Position numbers and translations under genes: made by a program. DNA of 64,000 bases. Source: JBGPTK01 sp963797765. Its GTDB lineage: Bacteria > Acidobacteriota > Terriglobia > Acidiferrales > UBA7541. The stretch lies in NCBI GenBank assembly GCA_963797765.1, contig CAWCQU010000003.1, positions 1-64,000 of the forward strand, in the 5' to 3' direction. Below are positions 28,426 through 36,001 of the stretch, in pieces. Position 1 is the first letter of the stretch. Every line of letters starts with the position of its first letter. The notes below the pieces were generated by a model, which worked only from the letters and a program-made list of their open reading frames with translations, was not told the DNA's origin and searched no databases.

Positions 28426-29655
28426 ATGAAGGATTATTATTTCGACCGGCCGGGAACGGCATTCTACCCGTTGCGCATACTAATCATGCTGGCGATCCTT
28501 GTTATGTTTGCAGCGGCGGGTGTTACGGTTTGGGCGGGACGCAGCCACGATGGATCCAAGGGCCGCAGCGACGACCGGCACGATCGCGACGGCCGGGGCT
28601 CAGACCGCGACGACGATGATCACGACGGTCGCGATCGCCGCCCCTACGCAATCGGCCTTTGGGGCGATCTGCCTTACTCGGACGTGCAGGCGCTAGTCGG
28701 CGTACCTAACATGATAACGGACATGAACTCGCAGGATCTGGCCTTCACTGTTCACGATGGAGACCTGAAGGCCGGCAATTCGATTGCCGGTTCCGTCACG
28801 CCAACCATTTGCAGCGACGCTCTGTACGCGCAAGCTCTGAACAATTATTTCAATGAGCTGCGCGCACCGGCCATGTTTACTACCGGCGATAACGATTGGA
28901 CCGACTGCGACCGGCCCTCCAATGGCGGCTTTTCCTCCCTCGAGCGCCTGGACCACGAGCGGAAAGTCTTTTTCAGCACTCCGTATTCTCTGGGGCAGCA
29001 CCGCATTCGCCAGGAAGTGCAGACCGACCCCTTGTGCCTCGGCGTCAGCGGCAACGTGCCGTGCGTTGAAAACCGCCGCTGGACGATTGGCGGCGTCACC
29101 TACGTCACGATGAACATCCAGGGATCGTGCAACAACCTGTGCGATACGGACCCTGACCCCTCCGAGTATGCCGCGCGCAATGCCGCAGACATCCTGTGGA
29201 TGCAGCAATCCTTTGACGAGGCGAAAAAGCGCAACTCCGTGGCGATCATGATCATCTCCCAGGCCGATCCGGGATTCGCGCAGGATTCCTCGCAGGGTGG
29301 CCCGCTGCGCAATCCGCAGACGCTCGCCGAAACCGACGGTTTCCCCGACGGGTTCCAGCAATTCCTGCTCGCTCTGCGCGACGAAGTGATTGCGTTCCAC
29401 AAGCCGGTGGCCTATGTCCACGGCGATTCACACTATTTCCGTGTGGATAAGCCGTTCCTCGATACCGAAGGCCGCCGCCTGGAAAATTTCACCCGCGTCG
29501 AAACCTTCGGCGACAACACATTCAAGAACGACCCGGCCAGCGACATCAACAACTGTCACTGGCTCAAGGTGTTCGTCGATCCGCACACCCGCGAAGTTTT
29601 CTGGTATCAACCGCAAATCGTTCCCGCAAACCGAGTCGCAGTCCCCGCTCCTTAG
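28426..29655 (+). CDS. Secreted calcineurin-like metallophosphoesterase
   Basis: A 409-residue protein with an N-terminal membrane segment or signal peptide (LRILIMLAILVMFAAAGVTV), a 35-residue highly charged linker made almost only of D, R, H, G and S (residues ~40-75), and a metallophosphoesterase fold. Metal-binding motifs appear in order: GLWGD, FTVHDGDLKAG, FTTGDNDWTDC and YVHGDSHYFRVD. Several cysteines (CSD, DCDRP, CLGV, CVEN, CNNLC) suggest disulfides in an extracytoplasmic location. GGAGG lies upstream of the ATG. The family cleaves phosphoesters of many kinds; the specific substrate cannot be read. It is flanked by the divergent SGNH gene and a small secreted protein. Confidence 0.8.
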   Translation: MKDYYFDRPGTAFYPLRILIMLAILVMFAAAGVTVWAGRSHDGSKGRSDDRHDRDGRGSDRDDDDHDGRDRRPYAIGLWGDLPYSDVQALVGVPNMITDMNSQDLAFTVHDGDLKAGNSIAGSVTPTICSDALYAQALNNYFNELRAPAMFTTGDNDWTDCDRPSNGGFSSLERLDHERKVFFSTPYSLGQHRIRQEVQTDPLCLGVSGNVPCVENRRWTIGGVTYVTMNIQGSCNNLCDTDPDPSEYAARNAADILWMQQSFDEAKKRNSVAIMIISQADPGFAQDSSQGGPLRNPQTLAETDGFPDGFQQFLLALRDEVIAFHKPVAYVHGDSHYFRVDKPFLDTEGRRLENFTRVETFGDNTFKNDPASDINNCHWLKVFVDPHTREVFWYQPQIVPANRVAVPAP

Positions 29656-29777
29656 CGCATCGTTCGTACCGCAAAACAGGCGAGACCGGGTAGAATGCCC
29701 GGTCTCCGCCTGTCAGTGTGTGACGCGGTCGACCTGCCGGTTGATTAGTCATTTCGGACGGCGTAGCATTCGCCTTG

Positions 29778-30194
29778 ATGAGCTTAAAAAAAGCATTTTG
29801 GCTGATCGGATTGTGGGGACTCAGCGCACAGGCCGTGTGCGTGAATGGGCATCCGTCCGTCATTAAGGAATTCAGACATTCCAAAATTGTTGCCATCGTG
29901 ACGGTCATCTCCGCTCGGTCAGTTCCCGAATCTTCAGATGGGCATTTTTACGAAGGGACTATCTACGAGGCGAAAATTGAGAGGCAGTTCCGTGGCGCCT
30001 CGTTGCCAACCGTTCAGATTTTCAATGAGAATTCGTCCGGCAGGTTCGATATGACGATTGGCGCGAGGTATCTGCTGTTCATTTACCAGGAGCATAGGAA
30101 GCTGCGTGTAGATAGCTGCGGAAATTCCGGCGAAGTATCGAAGGATTCTAGCGTGCTGGAGCAGGCTGAAAAACTCGCTCGAACAACGCACTAA
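29778..30194 (+). CDS. Small secreted protein, possibly TIMP/NTR-like fold
   Basis: A 138-residue protein with a signal peptide (AFWLIGLWGLSAQAVC). The mature part has the layout of small OB-fold NTR/TIMP-like domains: an early cysteine pair, KIVAIVTVISARSV, then IERQFRGASLPTVQIFNE, TIGARYLLFIYQ and a late VDSCGNSGEV. Similar bacterial proteins are of unknown role. ATG 29778 is preferred to the TTG just before it. It ends 91 bases before the tmRNA gene and has no obvious operon partner. Confidence 0.6.
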   Translation: MSLKKAFWLIGLWGLSAQAVCVNGHPSVIKEFRHSKIVAIVTVISARSVPESSDGHFYEGTIYEAKIERQFRGASLPTVQIFNENSSGRFDMTIGARYLLFIYQEHRKLRVDSCGNSGEVSKDSSVLEQAEKLARTTH

Positions 30195-30266
30195 CCGGCG
30201 TCAACTTAATTTGAAAGCTATTTGGCATGATTCCCGGCCGGTTCGCGTGGTCTTGGCTTCCTGAGT

Positions 30267-30272
30267 TACAAT
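30267..30272 (+). promoter_or_regulatory. Possible -10 box (TACAAT) of the tmRNA gene
   Basis: TACAAT lies 14 bases before the mature 5' end of tmRNA, a sensible place for the -10 of a precursor that is trimmed by RNase P. No clear -35 hexamer is present at the right distance (only a weak TTCGCG). Position-based call. Confidence 0.3.
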
Positions 30273-30285
30273 GATAGAGACCAAC

Positions 30286-30664
30286 GGGGGCGACACGGTT
30301 TCGACGGAGGCTGTCGCGGCTCGAAGGCATGCCGGGCGCCACCTGCCCGCAATCGGGTGGAAATTAACAACTGCCAATACGCAGTTGCCTTTGGCCGCCT
30401 AACCCAAAAGGTAGGTGACCCGTCTCCTCAAGCGTTGCCTATGCGTTTGAGATGAGACGTCATACAGTAGGCTGGCTGGCTCGTTTCGGTCCGTAACGAG
30501 CCGGCGAGATCCATCGGACTAGTCGACTGCGCATCTTGCCCGCGCTAAGCGCAGCCGGCGAAACGGTGGTTGGCCCTGCGGCCAACTACACAATGAACGG
30601 GCTAAGCATGTAGTCTTCGCGTTGCAAGGCCTTTCGGACGGGGGTTCAACTCCCCCCGCCTCCA
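30286..30664 (+). ncRNA. ssrA: Transfer-messenger RNA (tmRNA)
   Basis: One-piece tmRNA that rescues stalled ribosomes and tags the unfinished protein. The 5' end GGGGGCGACACGGTTTCGAC is the standard tmRNA start; its first seven bases pair with CGCCTCC at 30657-30663 (one G-U). The T-arm GGGGTTCAACTCCCC is present near the 3' end and the discriminator is A30664, followed by CC then T, so the final A of CCA is not encoded. The tag frame is GCC at 30373 to TAA at 30400-30402, giving ANTQLPLAA, which ends in the LAA degron recognised by ClpXP. A stable hairpin follows directly (separate entry). Confidence 0.96.
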
Positions 30665-30698
30665 CCTGCCGCCGCGCTCAAAGCGCGCTATGGCAGGT
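30664..30698 (+). terminator. Strong stem-loop directly after tmRNA
   Basis: ACCTGCC (30664-30670) pairs with GGCAGGT (30692-30698), enclosing a second stem CGCGCT (30673-30678) with AGCGCG (30682-30687). It starts at the mature 3' end of tmRNA, so it can act as 3' processing signal or terminator. No T-run follows, so it is not a classical intrinsic terminator. Confidence 0.5.
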
Positions 30699-30793
30699 GC
30701 CCGCCGTAGCACCAATCGCAAGAGCAAGATTCAACTGTAGCCAAGCCGTGCTACGATCTGCAAATTCCATTCGTGCAAGCGAAGGCGGGCTCC

Positions 30794-31057
30794 GTGTATT
30801 ACGTCTATCTCCTGCGAAGCAAGACTCATCCGGATCAGACCTATATCGGTTACACACAGAATCTGCGAGTTCGTATCGAGCAGCACAACGCAAGCAAATC
30901 CACTCACACCAACAAGTTCAGACCTTGGGACTTACTGGTGTACATTGCGCTGCCTGAAAAAGACCTCGCGGAAAAATTAGAGGCATACTTAAAGAGCGGG
31001 TCCGGGCGGGCGTTTGCGAAGAGACACTTACTTTTGCAAACGGTAGGGAGGTTTTGA
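30794..31057 (+). CDS. Small GIY-YIG domain protein (URI family)
   Basis: An 87-residue stand-alone GIY-YIG domain. The motif YYVYLLRSKTHPDQTYIGYT (the GIY and YIG elements are VYL and YIG) opens the protein, followed by the conserved Arg in RVRIEQHN and the Glu in KLEAYLKSGSGRAFAKRHL. These UvrC-intron-type single-domain proteins are widespread and mostly uncharacterised nucleases. The start is uncertain: GTG 30794 places the motif at the N-terminus as in relatives; GTG 30773 would add seven residues. It lies just downstream of tmRNA. Confidence 0.85.
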   Translation: MYYVYLLRSKTHPDQTYIGYTQNLRVRIEQHNASKSTHTNKFRPWDLLVYIALPEKDLAEKLEAYLKSGSGRAFAKRHLLLQTVGRF

Positions 31058-31117
31058 AGCCGCCTACAAGCGCAGTTTTGAATACCACGGACCGCTCACG
31101 CGCCAGTCGAAGTTCAG

Positions 31118-31877
31118 TTACTTCAAATTCTTCGCGAAAAACACAGTAATCCGATCCCACGCATCCTTTGCGGCTTCTGGCTTGTAGCCCGCTTTGTTAT
31201 TGGGATTTTCGAAGGCGTGGCCTGCGCCATCGTAAATTTTTACGTCTACTGATTTGCCGTCGGCTTTCATGGTTTTTGCGAAGGCGTTGATTGCATCCAC
31301 GGGAATGCCGCGATCTTCCGCGCCGAAATTTCCCAGAGACGGCGCGTGAATTTTCGCGATATCGGCGGCGATCAGTCGGTAGCGCGCCATAATTCACCAC
31401 GCACGCCGCCAGGCGCGGCTCGGCTACCGCAAATTGCATTGACCAACTTCCGCCCATGCACCAGCCGATCGAGCCGATTTTGTTTTTGTCCACGTCCTTG
31501 CGCGATGCCAGATAATCGAAAGCCGCTTTTAAATCGCGTGTTCCCCGGTCCTGCGGCAGCCCTCGCATCAGTTCGTGCGCTTCGTCGGAATTGGCCGCCA
31601 CCTTGCCACGATAAAGATCGACTGCCAGCGCCACATACCCCTGGTCAGCCAATTTTTGCGTTTCTTCCTTCACCCAATCGTTTAATCCCCACCATTCGTG
31701 AATCACCACGATTGCCGGAAATTTTCCCCGAGCCCCGGGAGTGGCGAGAAATCCCTGCACCGTTTCGTCGCCGCTTTTATAGCTCACCATTTCCGTCTTG
31801 GCCGGTTCGGCGAGCAGGACTCCCGCAACACCAATGGCCGACAGCAGAAGAAATGCAGCCAAAAATCTTCGAAACAT
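31118..31877 (-). CDS. Exported dienelactone hydrolase family protein, frameshifted
   Basis: About 252 residues across one frame break. A signal peptide (FRRFLAAFLLLSAIGVAGVLLA) is followed by an alpha/beta-hydrolase of the dienelactone hydrolase type: GFLATPGARGKFPAIVVIHE with WWGLNDW, the nucleophile in GSIGWCMGGSW (Cys), then after the break the catalytic Asp in GAEDRGIPVDAI and His in YDGAGHAFENP. The break is one extra base at about 31370; removing it turns GALPTD-RRR into GALPTDAADIAKIHAPSLGN. ATG 31877 has GAGGTG upstream. Family members hydrolyse lactones or esters; the periplasmic form here is of unknown substrate. Confidence 0.87.
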
Positions 31878-31958
31878 TTCGCACCTCAATCGAGAAATTT
31901 CTCAATGCCGAGGCCAAATTCAAAAACGCGGGCCGTATGTCTCAGCGGAATTCGTTTT

Positions 31959-31984
31959 AGCGCCAGGCCAAATCGCCTGGCGCT
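31959..31984. repeat. Perfect 10-bp inverted repeat
   Basis: AGCGCCAGGC (31959-31968), six-base loop CAAATC, then GCCTGGCGCT (31975-31984). It lies between the end of the small minus-strand gene at 32031 and the start of the hydrolase gene. There is no T-run in the direction of transcription. Confidence 0.55.
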
Positions 31985-32030
31985 CAGTCGGGACTCATCC
32001 GATCAATCGTCTATCTCAATTTCCAGCGCT

Positions 32031-32336
32031 CTAGGCCCACTTCTTCCCGAGTTCATCGAGTCCGGCTTTTCCCAGGTCTTCTGGAGTCATGGCGATTCGG
32101 AACTCACAATCGGCGCCGAACGTAAGAAACCACGGCTCCGCATATTTCGGAAGTTCCGATTGATGTTCCATATTGATCACCAGTATCGCGCAGCGGTGGC
32201 CCTGATTCTCCACAAAGTAAGTAGCTTCGGGCTTCAATTCAGCCAGAATCTTCTGGAGTTTCTTTTGGACCGAACCGTCCCTGATCGCGGCATTGAATGT
32301 GTCGTGGGGAATCCTGGCCGTTAGTATCACTCTCAT
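32031..32336 (-). CDS. Small conserved protein of unknown function (DUF3303-like)
   Basis: A 101-residue soluble protein with a ferredoxin-like dimeric alpha/beta layout: MRVILTARIPHDTFNAAIRD at the start, ILAELKPEATYFVENQGHRC, and LPKYAEPWFLTFGADCEFRI with a C-terminal EDLGKAGLDELGKKW. This matches the small 'muconolactone-isomerase-like' or DUF3303 proteins in shape, not certainly in family. ATG 32336 follows AAGGAG at correct spacing, which excludes the longer frame to 32405. No functional hint comes from neighbours. Confidence 0.7.
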   Translation of the reverse strand: MRVILTARIPHDTFNAAIRDGSVQKKLQKILAELKPEATYFVENQGHRCAILVINMEHQSELPKYAEPWFLTFGADCEFRIAMTPEDLGKAGLDELGKKWA

Positions 32337-32679
32337 GTATGTCTCCTTTTCTGAAATTAAGTTTGGAATCGACTCTGATAACTTTGTTCTTCTGCCCACC
32401 TGCAATAGAAGTCCCGCTCAAAAATCCTAATAGCGATGGCAAAACGCGACCTTTACTTACACTGTGTCTGAATACCGAGTCAAGCGAAGCAGCGGAGCCC
32501 ACGGTATCCACAAGCGCCGAACCGAACCCGAGCGGAAAGCTCATCCCACCTGTCCTTTGCCTGGCCCGCTTCGCTCAGGAACGTCTCCCAGGAATGTCAG
32601 TTGACACTTTTTTAAGCGGTTTTCATAATCAAATGGAGGTTTCGACCCTGGGAGTTCCAGGCGGAGATTCCGACCCGAT
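32337..32679. other. Intergenic region without a gene
   Basis: Divergent spacer between the small minus-strand gene and the plus-strand gene at 32680. Long overlapping frames on both strands exist but carry no ribosome site, no domain and an amino-acid composition unlike neighbouring proteins. It should contain two outward promoters; none is clear. Confidence 0.5.
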
Positions 32680-33546
32680 ATGGATCAGCCTTCTCAAATT
32701 CAGCAAAGAGCGCTCGACGAAGCCATTGCTCGCGTCCTCCGCGATAATTTGGCCAGCGTCCAGCGGACGGCCGAAGAATTACAATTAGCTTGCGCTGACT
32801 TTGTCGCGGCGTGTTCCTCAAGCCGGCCGACGAATTCACTTCCGGCCATGCTGCGCACGCAGACGGCGGCGGCTTCCTTGGCGGCACGATTGGAAGTTCT
32901 GTCGAACCTTGTCACGTCCGCCTTGCAGCCGAAAGTGCGCGGCTCTGAAGAGCCAGCGATGCTTCGCGCGGTGTCATCGGAAATTGCCGCACAGCAACCG
33001 GTAAACACGCCGCGCTCAGTGCCGCCACCTGTCGAGGAGGCGCAGCATACGGAGTCCTTGATCGTTGAGCCTTCGCCGGACCTGGCTCCACCGATCGAGC
33101 CATCAATTTTCGAAGCAGCAGCATCCACATTTGAGGACGTCGCGGATTCCGCATGGGCCGAAGTTGCCGGAGAAGTGGCGGAGCCGCTACCCGAAGCATC
33201 GTTCGATGACCCGGCAGCGGAAGAGCAAAATGTATTCGACGTAGCCCGCTTGTCGCCGGAGGAACAAGAGCTCCATCGCCGCGCCAACCGGGTAGCCAAA
33301 GTGGCCATGCAAGACATCCAATTACTCAGGCCCGATCTGGTTCGCCTGGGCCGTGAAAATAAAGATCTTTGTATCCGATTGCGAAGTGATCTCGATAAAG
33401 CTCGCAAGGAATATGACCGCCGCTTCCATTCGATTGCCGATCACCCGGTGGATTACTTCCATCATTGGTTGGTGGCAATATTGGCGGCTGGCGATCATCA
33501 AGCCCTCGGTGAATATCCTTATCCTTCGCCCGTCTTACGACATTGA
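32680..33546 (+). CDS. Acidic Ala/Glu/Pro-rich protein of unknown function
   Basis: A 288-residue protein without signal peptide or membrane segment. The N-terminal 85 residues are predicted helical (RALDEAIARVLRDNLASVQR, then LEVLSNLVTSALQPKV), the middle (95-190) is a disordered acidic Pro/Glu/Ala linker, and the C-terminal 90 residues form a conserved-looking basic helical domain (HRRANRVAKVAMQDIQLLRP, then RLRSDLDKARKEYDRRFHSI and DYFHHWLVAILAAGDHQALG). Comparable acidobacterial proteins with a C-terminal 'RANRVAKVAMQDI' block exist but have no assigned role. It stops 11 bases before the transglycosylase start, so the two are probably co-transcribed. Confidence 0.65.
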   Translation: MDQPSQIQQRALDEAIARVLRDNLASVQRTAEELQLACADFVAACSSSRPTNSLPAMLRTQTAAASLAARLEVLSNLVTSALQPKVRGSEEPAMLRAVSSEIAAQQPVNTPRSVPPPVEEAQHTESLIVEPSPDLAPPIEPSIFEAAASTFEDVADSAWAEVAGEVAEPLPEASFDDPAAEEQNVFDVARLSPEEQELHRRANRVAKVAMQDIQLLRPDLVRLGRENKDLCIRLRSDLDKARKEYDRRFHSIADHPVDYFHHWLVAILAAGDHQALGEYPYPSPVLRH

Positions 33547-33556
33547 AGCGCTGCCA

Positions 33557-36001
33557 GTGAATGCACTCAACTCGATTTCATGCGTGGGACGATTCCCGTC
33601 GCCCCGATGTAACCATTTTCGCGTTCTCGCGTCTCTGGTCCTGATTCTTGCGCTTCTATTTGCCACCGGAAAATCCTTCGCGGAAAGCAAAGCGCCGGCA
33701 AACGCTGCGTCGCCCGAGCAAGAGCTCGAGCAATTGGCGCGAGCCATGCATGACAACGGCACAGCCGCATCCTACGACCGATTAAAGAACTTCGCCCAAC
33801 GGCGCTCGTCGGGCCTTCTCGGCAAGCGCGCCGCGCTCGCTCTCGGATACTTCGATTACACCAAGAACCGCTATCCGCAGGCTGTGCGCTGGCTGAAGAT
33901 CGCCCAGGACGATCAGGTGCTGCGGGAATATGCGCTGTATTGGAGCGCCATGACGGAACGCTCCATGAATAACAATCCAGGCGCGCTGGCGGAGCTCGTC
34001 GTACTTCATCGCGATTTTCCCGGCAGCGTGATGACCGACCAAATTCTTCAGGCACTCGGTGAAACGGCGATGGCAGCCCAAAAGCCTACGGAAGCGCTTG
34101 CGGCGCTCGATCTGGAAACTTCCATCGGCTCAAAATCCGCTTTGCTCCTCCTGCGCGGCGAATTGCGCGAGCAAGCCGGCCGCCTGGAAGCCGCCGCAGT
34201 GGACTATCTGGACGTCTACTACCAACTCCCGCTCACTCCTCAAGCGACGGAAGCAGGCAACAAGCTCTCCTCACTTTCAACAAAACTGGGAGACAAATTC
34301 CCGAAAGTGACCCTCGAAGAAAAGAAGTCCCGGGCGCAAGCCCTGTACGATTCGCATCGCTGGCGCGAGGCCAACGAAGATTATTCCAGATTGTTGAATC
34401 AAGCGGCGAGCGGCGCGGACCGCGAACTGGTTCAGTTGCGCTTGGCCCAATGCCGCGTCGGCCTTGGCGCCGGGCCCGATGCATTCACCAGCCTCGCGAT
34501 TTCCGATACCGAGGTGGACGCGGAACGTTTGTACTCGCTTTCGCAGGTCTATCGCTCGCAGAAACGCGAGCCCGAAATGCTCGCAGCCGTCGAGCAGACC
34601 GCCGCGCGTTCTCCCCAAAGCCGTTGGACCGAACAAGCTTTCTTTTCGACAGGGAACTACTATTGGGTTCAATTGGATCTCGATCACGCCGGTCAATTCT
34701 ACCGCCGCGTAGTCCAGGATTTTCCTGGCGGTTCCACCACGACGATCGCGGATTGGCGCGTGGCCTGGCAAGCGTATCGTCAGCGCCAGCCCCAAGCTGC
34801 CAGTTTGTTCGAGGAGCATATTCGCCGCCATCCAGGCTCAACTTACGTTGCCGACGCTTTGTATTGGCTGGGCCGTATCGCCGAGAGATCGGGCAACGAA
34901 TCTCTGGCCCGCGCTTACTTCTCGAAACTGGCGGATCGATACCCGCAAAATTACTTTGGCGCGCGAGCCGTGGAACGGCTGCATACCATTGGCCCCGGCC
35001 TTACGGACACCGTCGCAATCCTCTGGCAAGTCCCATTGCTGCCAGCCGCGCCTCCGCTGGATGAAGACGTCCCGCCGGCCGCGGCCGCGCGTCGCGATCG
35101 AGCCATCGCTCTGCACTCGATTGCCTTCGATGCCTCCGCGGAAATGGAATTTCGAGCCGCTTACATAGCCACCGGAGCGCCCAGCCTGTTGCTCGAGGCC
35201 GCCCAGGAAGCCGTGGAAGCTCGGCGCTATGGTGTCGCTTTTGTCACCATTCGTCAGATTGTCTCGCAACTGGAGTCCAGGCCCTTCAGCCAGGTCTCTC
35301 CGGCGGTTTGGCGCGTCGCGTATCCTCTGCCTTACCGGCCGGAGCTCGAACGTTCCGCTTCCCGCGCCGGAGTCGATCCCATGCAAGTAGCGGGATTGAT
35401 CCGTCAGGAATCAGCTTTTCAGCCGGAAGCGTATTCGCATGCCGGAGCGATGGGCTTGATGCAATTGATTCCATCCACCGCGAAAAAAATGGCCAAACAA
35501 ATTAAGGTTCGTTTCTCTCGCCCACGTTTGTTTGAGCCGGAGTACAATCTCCGCCTCGGAACGGTGTATCTGGCGGGATTGAAATCGAGCTACGGCAGCT
35601 TGGAAGCGGCGCTGGCCGCGTATAATGCGGGCGAAGATCGCGTGGCGGTCTGGGAAGCGGGAAAGACTTACGACGAGCCGGCCGAGTTTGTGGATTCCAT
35701 TCCGTTCACGGAAACCAGGGAGTATGTGCAAGTGGTGATGCGCAACGGCGCGATCTATCGCCAGGTTTATGGGCCCGAATCCCCCGGCATGAAGTTTCCG
35801 GCAAGGATAAGGAAGCGGACCACCAAAAAGCATCCGAAGCGAAAACATCCGGAAGCACTCCGAGGAGAGGCACACGATGAACGCGGCTGGACCGGAACGC
35901 CTGGGATTGCACGGGAATCGTCTTTCCGCCAAGGCGGAACGGTTCACCGAATCGGTAATTCGCCAGATGACTCGCCTGGCGATTCAGTTCGGCGCGATTA
36001 A
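33557..36001 (+). CDS. Soluble lytic murein transglycosylase (Slt70-like)
   Basis: About 814 residues. A signal peptide (FRVLASLVLILALLFATGKSFA) is followed by a long TPR-like alpha-superhelix (~residues 40-560) and a C-terminal GEWL lysozyme-like domain: SRAGVDPMQVAGLIRQESAF carries the catalytic Glu in RQES, then YSHAGAMGLMQLIPSTAKKM, LGTVYLAGLKSSYGSLEAAL and AAYNAGEDRVAVW. It cleaves peptidoglycan to 1,6-anhydro-muropeptides in the periplasm. The GTG at 33557 is a guess; the longer frame from 33353 would overlap the previous gene by nearly 200 bases. The last ~42 residues overlap the aminotransferase start. One more A in the A5 run near 35822 would instead end the protein at a TGA overlapping the next ATG (ATGA). 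Confidence 0.9.
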   Translation: MNALNSISCVGRFPSPRCNHFRVLASLVLILALLFATGKSFAESKAPANAASPEQELEQLARAMHDNGTAASYDRLKNFAQRRSSGLLGKRAALALGYFDYTKNRYPQAVRWLKIAQDDQVLREYALYWSAMTERSMNNNPGALAELVVLHRDFPGSVMTDQILQALGETAMAAQKPTEALAALDLETSIGSKSALLLLRGELREQAGRLEAAAVDYLDVYYQLPLTPQATEAGNKLSSLSTKLGDKFPKVTLEEKKSRAQALYDSHRWREANEDYSRLLNQAASGADRELVQLRLAQCRVGLGAGPDAFTSLAISDTEVDAERLYSLSQVYRSQKREPEMLAAVEQTAARSPQSRWTEQAFFSTGNYYWVQLDLDHAGQFYRRVVQDFPGGSTTTIADWRVAWQAYRQRQPQAASLFEEHIRRHPGSTYVADALYWLGRIAERSGNESLARAYFSKLADRYPQNYFGARAVERLHTIGPGLTDTVAILWQVPLLPAAPPLDEDVPPAAAARRDRAIALHSIAFDASAEMEFRAAYIATGAPSLLLEAAQEAVEARRYGVAFVTIRQIVSQLESRPFSQVSPAVWRVAYPLPYRPELERSASRAGVDPMQVAGLIRQESAFQPEAYSHAGAMGLMQLIPSTAKKMAKQIKVRFSRPRLFEPEYNLRLGTVYLAGLKSSYGSLEAALAAYNAGEDRVAVWEAGKTYDEPAEFVDSIPFTETREYVQVVMRNGAIYRQVYGPESPGMKFPARIRKRTTKKHPKRKHPEALRGEAHDERGWTGTPGIARESSFRQGGTVHRIGNSPDDSPGDSVRRD

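Noticed and set aside
30664..30698. Classical rho-independent terminator after tmRNA
   Set aside because: The stem is strong but no T-run follows, so only a processing or stability role is claimed.
30794..31057. GIY-YIG protein as a homing endonuclease next to tmRNA
   Set aside because: It is the short URI-type single domain without a DNA-binding end; homing enzymes are longer and sit inside introns or inteins.
32297..32788. 163-codon frame overlapping the 32680 gene
   Set aside because: It overlaps the better-supported gene start, has no domain and has shadow-like composition.
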